DNA of 21,980 nt from a virus, in the IMG/VR virus record IMGVR_UViG_3300003937_000195, positions 1-21,980 of that record; one strand, 5' to 3'. Within the stretch, counting starts at the first letter, position 1. Each line of letters opens with the position of its first letter. A program made the translations under genes and the position numbers. The notes under the pieces are model-generated. The model saw only the letters and a list, made by a program, of their open reading frames with translations. It did no database searches and had not been told where the DNA came from. Positions 14,717 through 20,837 of the stretch are shown here, in pieces.

Positions 14717-15058
14717 ATGGGTATAACTACACAAACGTTAATGAAAGAAAGATTTACATTACAAAAAACGCTGAGCGATATGAACGGCAAAATACAAGTG
14801 ATTGAAAAGGAAGTGACGCAGATGAAAAATAATATGAATGCTGTACACGGAGCTTTACAACAATGTGAGAAACTAATTAAACTTGACGCTGAACATGGAA
14901 GAGATGATGGAACACAAGCACCGATAAAAGAAATTGAAAACGGTCCACCAGCTCCTTTTGATGACGCTCTTAATGTATTGAATAAAGGGTCATCTTTAGA
15001 TATTAAACCTAAAGAGGAGGCTCATCTTTTAAATGAAAAGAAAGAGCAAGAAAAATGA
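14717..15058 (+). CDS. Coiled-coil hypothetical protein, 113 aa
   Basis: The start is the ATG after TATAGGAGAATATT. Residues 5-55 form a strong coiled-coil-like helix (LMKERFTLQKTLSDMNGKI, VEKEVTQMKNNMN). An acidic, Pro-containing linker follows (NGPPAPFDDALNVL), and the tail is charged (KPKEEAHLLNEKKEQEK). There is no membrane segment and no recognised family. The stop overlaps the next gene's start (ATGA). It may be co-transcribed with the structural gene upstream. Confidence 0.72.
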   Translation: MGITTQTLMKERFTLQKTLSDMNGKIQVIEKEVTQMKNNMNAVHGALQQCEKLIKLDAEHGRDDGTQAPIKEIENGPPAPFDDALNVLNKGSSLDIKPKEEAHLLNEKKEQEK

Positions 15059-15231
15059 AAGAAGATATCAACAATTTTTTAGAAGAACTGGCTAACAACA
15101 CACCACACGTAGATCAGTTTAAAGATGTTGATAAGTTGAAGGAAAGTAATATGAAAGAGGTTGAAGAAGACCTTGTGGGTGGTAAAACTTTTAAGAAATT
15201 AAAGGACGAAGTAAACAGAGGAGAAAAATGA
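15055..15231 (+). CDS. Small acidic helical protein, 58 aa
   Basis: The gene is bounded by ATGA overlaps on both sides, which is strong support despite its size. The product starts MKEDINNFLEELANNTPHVD and ends GGKTFKKLKDEVNRGEK. It is almost entirely charged helix, with no Cys or Trp. TFKKLKDE near the end resembles the local tag motif in an internal position. No family is recognised. Its last codons provide the AGAGGAG ribosome site for the next gene. Confidence 0.65.
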   Translation: MKEDINNFLEELANNTPHVDQFKDVDKLKESNMKEVEEDLVGGKTFKKLKDEVNRGEK

Positions 15232-15653
15232 AAACATTTAAACAACATATAAAAGAAGATGGTAAGATGGTTGGCACAGCCACATCTAACGCAGTTGAAG
15301 ATGGTTCTATTGGTGTTCATAACATCCATGAACCTGCAATTTTGAATAAAGTAAATGCTTTTGTTGGCTCTATTGCTAATGGAGAATACATCAAACCTGA
15401 GGCTGCTCTTAATCAATTAAGTGCAAAATTAAGTACAATTGGTGTGACAGTAAAAGATAAAATTGAAATTAAAGATAAAAAGGGTAACTTTGAAAGTGCA
15501 TTAGTTTATGCTGGAGGCCGTTTCGGAAAAGATACTGACGGTTCTGATTTAAATGATGATGGTATATCTCATAAAGGTAATAGTATAAAACTAAAAGGTA
15601 ATTACGAAACATTAAAGAACGGCGCTGTTAAAGTTTATGCAGAGCTTGGCTAA
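15228..15653 (+). CDS. Tagged small protein, probable virion/internal protein, 141 aa
   Basis: The N-terminus MKTFKQHIKE is one of the best copies of the capsid-targeting-like tag, with possible cleavage before Asp11. It is followed by TSNAVEDGSIGVHNIHEPAI, a pattern also seen in the gene at 16606. The middle is helical (ILNKVNAFVGSIANGEYI). The C-terminal half is beta-rich (TVKDKIEIKDKKGN, ALVYAGGRFGKDTDGSDLND), with an acidic DTDGSDLNDDG loop that could bind a cation. The start follows AGAGGAG. There is no signal peptide. Function is unknown; I infer incorporation into the head. Confidence 0.75.
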   Translation: MKTFKQHIKEDGKMVGTATSNAVEDGSIGVHNIHEPAILNKVNAFVGSIANGEYIKPEAALNQLSAKLSTIGVTVKDKIEIKDKKGNFESALVYAGGRFGKDTDGSDLNDDGISHKGNSIKLKGNYETLKNGAVKVYAELG

Positions 15654-16015
15654 TGTTTGATAGGATAACAAAGAAAAATTGGTTATTTTACGCTATAAAA
15701 AACTACAATGTTCCTAATTTAGATAGTGAACAGGAGTTTTATGAGGATGTAAAAAGATTTAAATATCTTAAACGTCTATTTCGTAAATATAAAACCACAG
15801 GCGAACTGAAAACTAGATTAGTATTAAATCATATTATAGTATTAACAAATGTATTTGGTAATGAGGCAGCGGCTACATTATTATTATTTAAAGTTGAAAG
15901 AGAGTATTGGTCGGTATTAAAAACTTTCTTACAATATTTAAATGTAATTACAATAGATGAGTTGCCAAACATAAAAGTACATAAAACTTTGTTGTCAAGT
16001 TTGGAGAAATTATAA
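15653..16015 (+). CDS. Conserved-looking T4-like phage hypothetical protein, 120 aa
   Basis: The ATG overlaps the preceding stop (TAATG). The protein is basic, aromatic and alpha-helical: DRITKKNWLFYAIKNYN, EFYEDVKRFKYLKRLFRKY, LVLNHIIVLTNVFG, REYWSVLKTFLQYLN. The pattern (two helical pairs with conserved-looking Asn-Trp and Asn-His) looks familiar from marine T4-like phages, but I know no function. It is soluble. It is directly coupled to the next gene (TAATG), and the two probably work together. Confidence 0.75.
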   Translation: MFDRITKKNWLFYAIKNYNVPNLDSEQEFYEDVKRFKYLKRLFRKYKTTGELKTRLVLNHIIVLTNVFGNEAAATLLLFKVEREYWSVLKTFLQYLNVITIDELPNIKVHKTLLSSLEKL

Positions 16016-16605
16016 TGGGACGAGCCATAGATTTATTAATAACATATAGAGTAATCAAAATGTTGGTTACACCTTGGACGAGCCATGACGCATATAAGTA
16101 TGGGATTATTGATGATAATGGAAAAATATTACGAAGAATGAGAGACCTGAAGATAGCTAAAGAGAAAGATTCTTATACTATACTTCATAGATTTGTTTTT
16201 AATTTGAAAAGATTACTAGGGTTATTACCTGGAGGTAAATCAAAGTTTGCTTCATATGCAGCTGCTTTGGCTTTATTATTAAAAGAAAACAAAGATGTAA
16301 ATGCTATTGAAATAGAAAAAGCATTGTACAAACATCTTGTTGAGAATAATTTAATAGCATATGATGATGATGTAAAAGAGTCTGTTGGATTTGATTTCTT
16401 ACCAGAAGGTAAATATATAATGACAGATAGATTGGAAGATTTAGAAGGTGATACAACTGGTGATGTAGGTGATGTTGTTTATACAACTGAAAACCAAAAA
16501 CCTTTTGAGAATTATTTTGGAGTTAATCTTTACCATGTTATAAACGAAGATACAAGAAAACAGATTATAGTATCCGAGGATAATATAGAGAGGATAAAAT
16601 TGTAA
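16015..16605 (+). CDS. Conserved-looking T4-like phage hypothetical protein, 196 aa
   Basis: It is TAATG-coupled to the gene upstream. The N-terminal half is helical: IDLLITYRVIKMLVTPWTSH, then GIIDDNGKILRR, then TILHRFVFNLKRLLGLLPGG and KSKFASYAAALALLLKE. The last third is acidic, with an Asp/Gly-rich loop (LEGDTTGDVGDVVY) and a final beta segment. The combination of an LHR-x-VFNLKR-like helix and PGGKSK-x-ASYAAAL is one I associate with T4-like marine phages. No function is known to me. It is cytoplasmic or virion-associated. Confidence 0.75.
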   Translation: MGRAIDLLITYRVIKMLVTPWTSHDAYKYGIIDDNGKILRRMRDLKIAKEKDSYTILHRFVFNLKRLLGLLPGGKSKFASYAAALALLLKENKDVNAIEIEKALYKHLVENNLIAYDDDVKESVGFDFLPEGKYIMTDRLEDLEGDTTGDVGDVVYTTENQKPFENYFGVNLYHVINEDTRKQIIVSEDNIERIKL

Positions 16606-17013
16606 ATGAAATCGTTTAAAGAATTTAGAATTTCAGAAGACGCTCCTACAAATGCAGTAGGCGATGGATCAAATGTTGCAATGCCACCATCACACGAGCC
16701 TGGTGTTCACGTAAAGAAGAAAAAGAAAGAGAATCCTTTAACAAGATTAATCAGTAGATTTAAAGTAAAGGAAGACTATAATAAGATAGAGGTTGAAAAC
16801 TTAATTAACAAGATTGAAAGTAGCCAAGAGGTACAATTAACTCAAATTGAACCTATCAAAAACAATATAAAATCTAAAAAACAACAAGGTACATATACTG
16901 AACAATTTGGTATGGCTGCATTTAGATATGTGGTAGATAGTCAAATCACATCAACTGTATCTGAAAAATTTAGAAATCAGGTTGCTTCTCAATTACTTTC
17001 AAAACACGTATGA
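16606..17013 (+). CDS. Tagged hypothetical protein, 135 aa
   Basis: The start directly follows the previous stop. MKSFKEFRISE is a tag copy with possible cleavage before Asp12. TNAVGDGSNVAMPPSHEPGV then repeats the TNAV-x-DGS...HEP pattern of the gene at 15228, so the two share a common N-terminal design. A polybasic run, KKKKKEN, precedes a helical domain (PLTRLISRFKVKEDYNKIE). The C-terminal half contains QFGMAAFRYVVDSQITS and a final amphipathic helix. There is no membrane segment. Function is unknown, probably head-internal or virion-bound. The stop overlaps the next start (ATGA). Confidence 0.73.
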   Translation: MKSFKEFRISEDAPTNAVGDGSNVAMPPSHEPGVHVKKKKKENPLTRLISRFKVKEDYNKIEVENLINKIESSQEVQLTQIEPIKNNIKSKKQQGTYTEQFGMAAFRYVVDSQITSTVSEKFRNQVASQLLSKHV

Positions 17014-17267
17014 AAACATTTAAAGAAATAAGAGGAGAGAGTTATATGAGAGGGTTTGGAATAGGTCCTTTAGATACATTAAAACCTATGAACTCTATGG
17101 GTTCATCTGGTCAATTTTTTCCAAACAGAAGATACGCAACTACAATGCCTGCTTTAACAGCAACGGCAAAGGGACCTGGGTTGGGAACAATTAAACCGTC
17201 AGCAAGTATGTTGACTGCAAACAAAAAGAAAAACAAAAAGGGAGATAAAGATGTCAGAAGAAATTAG
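17010..17267 (+). CDS. Tagged small Gly/Pro-rich protein, 85 aa
   Basis: ATGA-coupled to the gene upstream. MKTFKEIRGE is a tag copy with possible cleavage before Ser11, followed by an internal Met (MRGFGIGPLDTLKPM). The rest is low-complexity, rich in Gly, Pro, Met and Thr (NSMGSSGQFFPNRRYATTMP), and ends in a polybasic tail (KKKNKKGDKDVRRN). It looks disordered; once the tag is removed it would be a small basic peptide similar in character to T4 internal peptides. No family is recognised. Confidence 0.65.
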   Translation: MKTFKEIRGESYMRGFGIGPLDTLKPMNSMGSSGQFFPNRRYATTMPALTATAKGPGLGTIKPSASMLTANKKKNKKGDKDVRRN

Positions 17268-17418
17268 ATATGGCGCTGGTGGCGTTCCTTACAAAGCAAA
17301 AGCCGCAGTAGCGCCTAAGGAAAAAGTTAAAAAAGCTGAAGTTAAAGACGAAGTAATTTCAGAAATTTTAATTAAAAATCCTAATAAAGAAGACAAAGAA
17401 GAAAACAAAAAGGACTAA
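17251..17418 (+). CDS. Small Lys/Glu-rich protein, 55 aa
   Basis: The ATG lies inside the end of the previous gene, 17 bases before its stop, behind a strong AAGGGAGATAAAG. The product starts MSEEIRYGAGGVPYKAKAAV and becomes a charged Lys/Glu stretch (KEKVKKAEVKDEVISEILI). It is probably disordered or a simple helix. No family is recognised. The good ribosome site and full occupation of the gap support it. Confidence 0.65.
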   Translation: MSEEIRYGAGGVPYKAKAAVAPKEKVKKAEVKDEVISEILIKNPNKEDKEENKKD

Positions 17419-17424
17419 TCATAT

Positions 17425-18006
17425 ATGATAGAAACATTAATCGCATTAGCAATGAAGTTTTGGATGTGGTCATTATTAATATTATTTGTTGTTATAGGTT
17501 TTGTTATTAATTTACTAGATAAAAGAAAAACAACGAGCTTAAATTTTTCTTATGAAAAGTTACCACACTTACAACCACTTGTTATGCCTACAAAAGATAA
17601 AGGTTTTTTTAGAGGTATAGTGATGTGGTTATTAAGCACAAGAAATTGGAAACTTTTAACTGATTTTAGATATACTATGCACGGTATAGATTATGTGATA
17701 CCTGAAGGTTTTACATTTGACGGTGCAAGTATTCCTAAATTTTTAAGATCGTTTTTTTCACCAGTTGGTGTATTACTAATTGGTGGTCTTGTACACGATT
17801 TTATGTACAAGTATGCTGCTTTAAAACCTGCAGCTAAAAAAGGTTCACTTCTATTAGTTGATCAAAAGAAAGCAGATCAAATCTTTAGAGATATAAACAT
17901 AGAGGTAAACGGCTTCTATTTTATGAACTACTTGGCGTACTGGTCATTAAGATTAGGTGGTTGGCTCGCTTGGAATGGTCATAGAAGAAGAAATATTAAA
18001 CTTTAA
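17425..18006 (+). CDS. DUF1353-type protein with N-terminal membrane anchor
   Basis: Residues 9-31 form one membrane segment (AMKFWMWSLLILFVVIGFVI). A soluble domain follows from about 75, with LTDFRYTMHGIDYVIPEGF, FDGASIP (98-104) and GLVHDFMYKY (121-130, H124 and D125). This is the recognisable DUF1353 pattern: FDGAS-x-P followed by a His-Asp helix. The family is common in phages and has no established activity that I can state. The anchored form, and its place directly before a holin-like protein and a spanin pair, suggest a role at the cell envelope, perhaps in lysis. That role is inference. The ATG has only a weak ribosome site (GGACTAATCAT). Confidence 0.8.
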   Translation: MIETLIALAMKFWMWSLLILFVVIGFVINLLDKRKTTSLNFSYEKLPHLQPLVMPTKDKGFFRGIVMWLLSTRNWKLLTDFRYTMHGIDYVIPEGFTFDGASIPKFLRSFFSPVGVLLIGGLVHDFMYKYAALKPAAKKGSLLLVDQKKADQIFRDINIEVNGFYFMNYLAYWSLRLGGWLAWNGHRRRNIKL

Positions 18007-18022
18007 AAAGGAGATAAAAAAT

Positions 18023-18184
18023 ATGTTAAGTTGGATTACAAATAGAGTAAAAGAAGTATCATCATGGCATGGCGGTGCTTTAATTGCAATGGGTCTAATA
18101 ATATTGTTTGCTGGACCTATAGCTAAAATGGCTGCATGGGCTGCTATCGCTTGGGGCTTGTGGGCAATTTGGAAAAAAGGCTAA
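18023..18184 (+). CDS. Small two-span membrane protein, holin-like candidate, 53 aa
   Basis: I chose the ATG at 18023 behind AAAAAGGAGATAAAAAAT; the frame is open upstream to 17957, but that part overlaps the previous gene and has no ribosome site. The product starts MLSWITNRVKEVSSWHGGAL, then has two hydrophobic segments (ALIAMGLIILFAGPIA and AAWAAIAWGLWAIW) separated by KM. It ends KKG. Size, two spans, charged ends and the position before the spanin genes are consistent with a small holin, but no activity can be deduced from the sequence. Confidence 0.72.
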   Translation: MLSWITNRVKEVSSWHGGALIAMGLIILFAGPIAKMAAWAAIAWGLWAIWKKG

Positions 18185-18185
18185 A

Positions 18186-18653
18186 ATGTTTGGCCTTAGA
18201 TTATTTTTTATAGGAATAGTTGCTACCGCCATTGCTGGCGGTGGCTTCTATGTGATGAAGTTGAGAAGTGATAATGCTATTTTGAAACTAAATCAAATCA
18301 AATTAGAATCAGCAGTCGCTGAACAACAACAACTCATAGAAAATCAACAGAAGGACTTTGAAGAAATACTAGTCGCAAATCAAAAGATGAACGAGTTAGT
18401 AGGTGTTTTGAAAAAAGACCTTGATGATTTAGATAAAAGATTTAACAAAAAAAATAGAGATGTAGGCAAGCTTGCAATTTCAAAAACAAAAGCAATAGAA
18501 CGAATTACAAACAATGGTTCTAAAAATGCTAATAGATGTATGGAAATAGCAAGTGGTGCTGAATTAACAGAAAAAGAAAAGAATGCTACAAAGAAGTCCG
18601 AAATTAATCCTGAATGTCCTAGTATCGCTAATCCTAATTACGTTCCTTACTAG
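18186..18653 (+). CDS. Inner-membrane spanin (Rz-like)
   Basis: The protein has an N-terminal membrane anchor, LFFIGIVATAIAGGGFYVM (about 6-24). A long periplasmic coiled coil follows (residues 27-90: NAILKLNQIKLESAVAEQQ, then QKMNELVGVLKKDLDDLDKR). The C-terminal domain carries two Cys residues (NRCMEIASG and NPECPSI). This is the architecture of an i-spanin, which links to an outer-membrane partner to disrupt the envelope at lysis. The decisive evidence is the lipoprotein gene that begins inside its 3' end in another frame, as in Rz/Rz1. The ATG is one base after the previous stop. Identification is by architecture, not by close sequence match. Confidence 0.8.
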   Translation: MFGLRLFFIGIVATAIAGGGFYVMKLRSDNAILKLNQIKLESAVAEQQQLIENQQKDFEEILVANQKMNELVGVLKKDLDDLDKRFNKKNRDVGKLAISKTKAIERITNNGSKNANRCMEIASGAELTEKEKNATKKSEINPECPSIANPNYVPY

Positions 18654-18975
18654 TTGCTCGGGTGTTAAAAAATTAAGTATCTTCAAAGAAGAGGTGCCTA
18701 GAGCACAACTTAATTTAGATAAACCTACGCCACTACAATTAGAACAATTACAATGGATTATTATTACTAGTGAGAACGCTGAGGAAGTGTTCAAAAAACT
18801 AGAGGAAAAGGGTATAGACCCAGTATTATGGGGATTAACAGACAAAGACTTTGAATTATTAGCAAAAAACTTCGCAAGAATTAGAAATCAAATGAAGATT
18901 ACAAATGATTTACTAGATAAATATAAAGAGTATTACGAAGGAGAAGACGAGAAGAAAGAGGGAGACTCAAAGTAA
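18583..18975 (+). CDS. Outer-membrane lipoprotein spanin (Rz1-like)
   Basis: The start lies 71 bases inside the i-spanin gene in the +1 frame. The N-terminus is a lipoprotein signal: basic MLQRSPK, hydrophobic LILNVLVSLILIT, then the lipobox FLTSC with C25 as the lipidated residue. After it come a Pro-containing segment (EEVPRAQLNLDKPTPLQLEQ) and a conserved-looking part, WIIITSENAEEVFKKLEEKG, then DPVLWGLTDKDFELLAKN, ending in a coiled-coil-like helix. At 130 residues it is longer than lambda Rz1 and more like the o-spanins of large phages. It should reach the outer membrane and pair with the product of 18186. Confidence 0.83.
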   Translation: MLQRSPKLILNVLVSLILITFLTSCSGVKKLSIFKEEVPRAQLNLDKPTPLQLEQLQWIIITSENAEEVFKKLEEKGIDPVLWGLTDKDFELLAKNFARIRNQMKITNDLLDKYKEYYEGEDEKKEGDSK

Positions 18976-18988
18976 ACCAGGAAAAAAG

Positions 18989-19054
18989 ATGTCGCTCCAA
19001 AAGCGGAGTAGCTTTTTGCTGAAAAAGACGGACAATATAATATGGGTAGATTAA
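18989..19054 (+). CDS. Very small basic ORF, 21 aa, overlapping the next start
   Basis: ATG with a well-placed AGGA six bases upstream. The product MSLQKRSSFLLKKTDNIIW ends two residues later, past the start of the gene at 19042. It accounts for most of the gap after the o-spanin. It may be a leader peptide coupling translation of 19042, whose own ribosome site is poor. Length alone gives little support. Confidence 0.4.
   Translation: MSLQKRSSFLLKKTDNIIWVD
18994..19016 (+). terminator. Pair of mutually exclusive hairpins, possible weak terminator
   Basis: GCTCC (18994-18998) can pair with GGAGT (19005-19009). Alternatively AAAAGC (18999-19004) pairs exactly with GCTTTT (19011-19016) across GGAGTA. 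The two structures share bases, so only one can form at a time. The T run makes a weak terminator possible after the spanin genes. Confidence 0.35.
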
Positions 19055-19491
19055 ATATATCAAGTGAATCGGCAGTAAGTATGCCAATGAAAAACTTAAT
19101 TGCTATTGTTGGAGCAGTAGCTATGGGAGTGTGGGCTTACTTCGGTGTGATTGAGCGATTGAACAAATTGGAAACTAATACAACACTATTAGAAAAAGAT
19201 TTAATACAGACAGAGGAAGCGCTTACAACTGATATTGAACAGAATAACGAATTTAGGATTAAATGGCCAAGGGGAGATTTAGGTTCTCCACCTGCTGATT
19301 CAGAGCAATTTATGCTGATTGAATTTTTAAGTGGCCAGGTGGAATCTATACAGAAGCAACTTGAAGGAATGATGAACAATAAGGTTAACATTGAAAGGTT
19401 ACAGACAGATATGGATAAAGCTTTAGAAGATATAGAAAAATTAAAGGACAAATTAAGAGAAGCCAAGAACGGCTATAACACAGGAGAATAA
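19042..19491 (+). CDS. Membrane-anchored coiled-coil protein, 149 aa
   Basis: After a short polar start (MGRLNISSESAVSMPMKN) comes one membrane segment, LIAIVGAVAMGVWAYFGVI (residues 18-36). A coiled coil follows directly (ERLNKLETNTTLLEKDLIQ). A Pro-containing insert (FRIKWPRGDLGSPPADSEQF) precedes a second long coiled coil that reaches the C-terminus. With the N-terminus inside, the coiled-coil part would be periplasmic. It could be a further envelope or lysis factor, or an anti-superinfection membrane protein; I do not recognise a family. The ribosome site is weak, and the small ORF at 18989 may couple its translation. Confidence 0.72.
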   Translation: MGRLNISSESAVSMPMKNLIAIVGAVAMGVWAYFGVIERLNKLETNTTLLEKDLIQTEEALTTDIEQNNEFRIKWPRGDLGSPPADSEQFMLIEFLSGQVESIQKQLEGMMNNKVNIERLQTDMDKALEDIEKLKDKLREAKNGYNTGE

Positions 19492-19494
19492 CAT

Positions 19495-19797
19495 ATGGAC
19501 GCAACAACTTTAGTCACTATAATAACAATGTTTGTTGTGACAAATACATCAAGCGAATTTATAAAATATGATGGATTAATGGATTGTCTTAAAGACAAAA
19601 GAGCCATAGAAAAGAAAAAAGATGGTCGTAGAGCAATTTGTGGTCCATCCATGGCAGAAATTGACGCAGACGGTAACATTGTCAGTATTAAAAATAAAAT
19701 GCCAGACCAATCAGGTAGTTTAAAACTTGGTGGTACAGCGAAGTCACTTACTGAAAAGAAAAAGAAGAAACAAACAGAAGTGTTAACACAGGATTAA
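19495..19797 (+). CDS. Small Cys-pair protein, 100 aa, related in motif to the gene at 20838
   Basis: The ATG follows ACAGGAGAATAACAT. The first 20 residues are moderately hydrophobic (MDATTLVTIITMFVVTNTSS) and may act as a poor signal or anchor, but there is no basic start. The core, MDCLKDKRAIEKKKDGRRAI, with CGPSMAEID following, has two Cys residues. The DCLK-x-KR-x-x-EK part recurs in the protein at 20838. A polar Gly/Lys-rich tail ends KKKKKQTEVLTQD. No family with a known role is recognised. Both relatives flank the amino-acid-binding protein. Confidence 0.68.
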   Translation: MDATTLVTIITMFVVTNTSSEFIKYDGLMDCLKDKRAIEKKKDGRRAICGPSMAEIDADGNIVSIKNKMPDQSGSLKLGGTAKSLTEKKKKKQTEVLTQD

Positions 19798-19801
19798 TTA
19801 T

Positions 19802-20836
19802 ATGAAAAAATTATTAATGATATTATTTACAACTCTATTATTAGTAGGTTGTAATACAAATAAAAGTATTAAAATAGAACAAGAAGTAGGTTTACTTCAA
19901 ACTGTAAAAGAACGAGGTTATGTTGTATGTGGAGTTAATGCAGGCTTGCCTGGTTTCTCTGCTCAGGATGACGCAGGAAACTGGAGTGGTTTAGATGTTG
20001 ACTTCTGTAAAGCAGTATCCGCTGGCATATTTGGAGATTCAAGTAAAGTAGAATTTGTAGGATTAAATGCTGCTCAAAGATTTCCAACATTAGCGTCTGG
20101 CAATATTGATGTACTTGCAAGAAACACAACTTGGACAATCAGTAGAGATGTGAACTTAATGTTTGAATTTGCAGGTGTTAATTATTATGATGGTCAAGGA
20201 TTTTTAGTACCAACACATTTAGAGATTAGAAGTGCAACACAATTAGATGGTGCGTTTGTTTGTATTACAAAAGAAACTACAAGTGAATTAAATCTAAATG
20301 ATTATTTTGCAGAAAATAATATGCAATATCAACCAATTTATGTTGAAGGTAATAAAGACGCAAAGGCAAAACTATTTGCTGGCGAGTGTGATGTATTTAC
20401 TACAGACGCTTCTGGTTTAGCATCCGCAAGAGCAGGTGCAGAAGACCCTAGTAAATGGGTAGTCTTACCAGAAATTATATCTAAAGAACCATTAGGTCCA
20501 CTTGTAAGACAAGGCGACCAAGAGTGGGAAGATGTAATAAGATGGACACATTTCATTATGATAAATGCTGAAGAGGCAGGTATTACTTCTGAAAATGTTG
20601 ACTCAATGTTAGATAGTAAGAACAAAGAAGTTTTAAGAATTTTAGGTGAAGAAGGTTATATCGGTCCTATGTTAGGACTTGGTATGAAATTTGGTTATAA
20701 TATTATCAAACAAGTTGGTAATTACGGAGAATCTTTTGAAAGAAACGTAGGACCAAAAACACCTCTTGCATTAGAAAGAGGACTAAATAAACTATGGAAG
20801 GATGGTGGCGTGATGTACGTACCACCAATCAGATAA
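19802..20836 (+). CDS. Amino-acid ABC transporter substrate-binding lipoprotein, AapJ/BztA type
   Basis: Extracytoplasmic receptor that captures L-amino acids and delivers them to an ABC permease. Its 344 residues equal the normal length of AapJ/BztA/YhdW proteins. The signal MKKLLMILFTTLLLVGC has a lipobox with C17, so it is predicted to be a lipoprotein. The core has the family pattern in order: YVVCGVNAGLPGFSAQDDAG, WSGLDVDFCKAVSAGIFGD, RFPTLASGNIDVLARNTTWT, then CDVFTTDASGLASARAG, LPEIISKEPLGPLVRQGDQE, and a C-terminal LGLGMKFGYNIIKQVGNYG. Nothing appears broken. No permease or ATPase gene is beside it, so it probably works with host transporter subunits. Codon use looks like the neighbouring phage genes. 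It is an auxiliary metabolic gene, probably from an alphaproteobacterial host. Confidence 0.92.
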   Translation: MKKLLMILFTTLLLVGCNTNKSIKIEQEVGLLQTVKERGYVVCGVNAGLPGFSAQDDAGNWSGLDVDFCKAVSAGIFGDSSKVEFVGLNAAQRFPTLASGNIDVLARNTTWTISRDVNLMFEFAGVNYYDGQGFLVPTHLEIRSATQLDGAFVCITKETTSELNLNDYFAENNMQYQPIYVEGNKDAKAKLFAGECDVFTTDASGLASARAGAEDPSKWVVLPEIISKEPLGPLVRQGDQEWEDVIRWTHFIMINAEEAGITSENVDSMLDSKNKEVLRILGEEGYIGPMLGLGMKFGYNIIKQVGNYGESFERNVGPKTPLALERGLNKLWKDGGVMYVPPIR

Positions 20837-20837
20837 T

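Noticed and set aside
17957-18022. Longer start for the holin-like protein
   Set aside because: The upstream Met lies within the DUF1353 gene and lacks a ribosome site, while the ATG at 18023 follows AAGGAG.
19035-19040. TATAAT before the gene at 19042
   Set aside because: No acceptable -35 box at 16-18 bases upstream, and the element touches the ATG, so it is unlikely to drive this gene.
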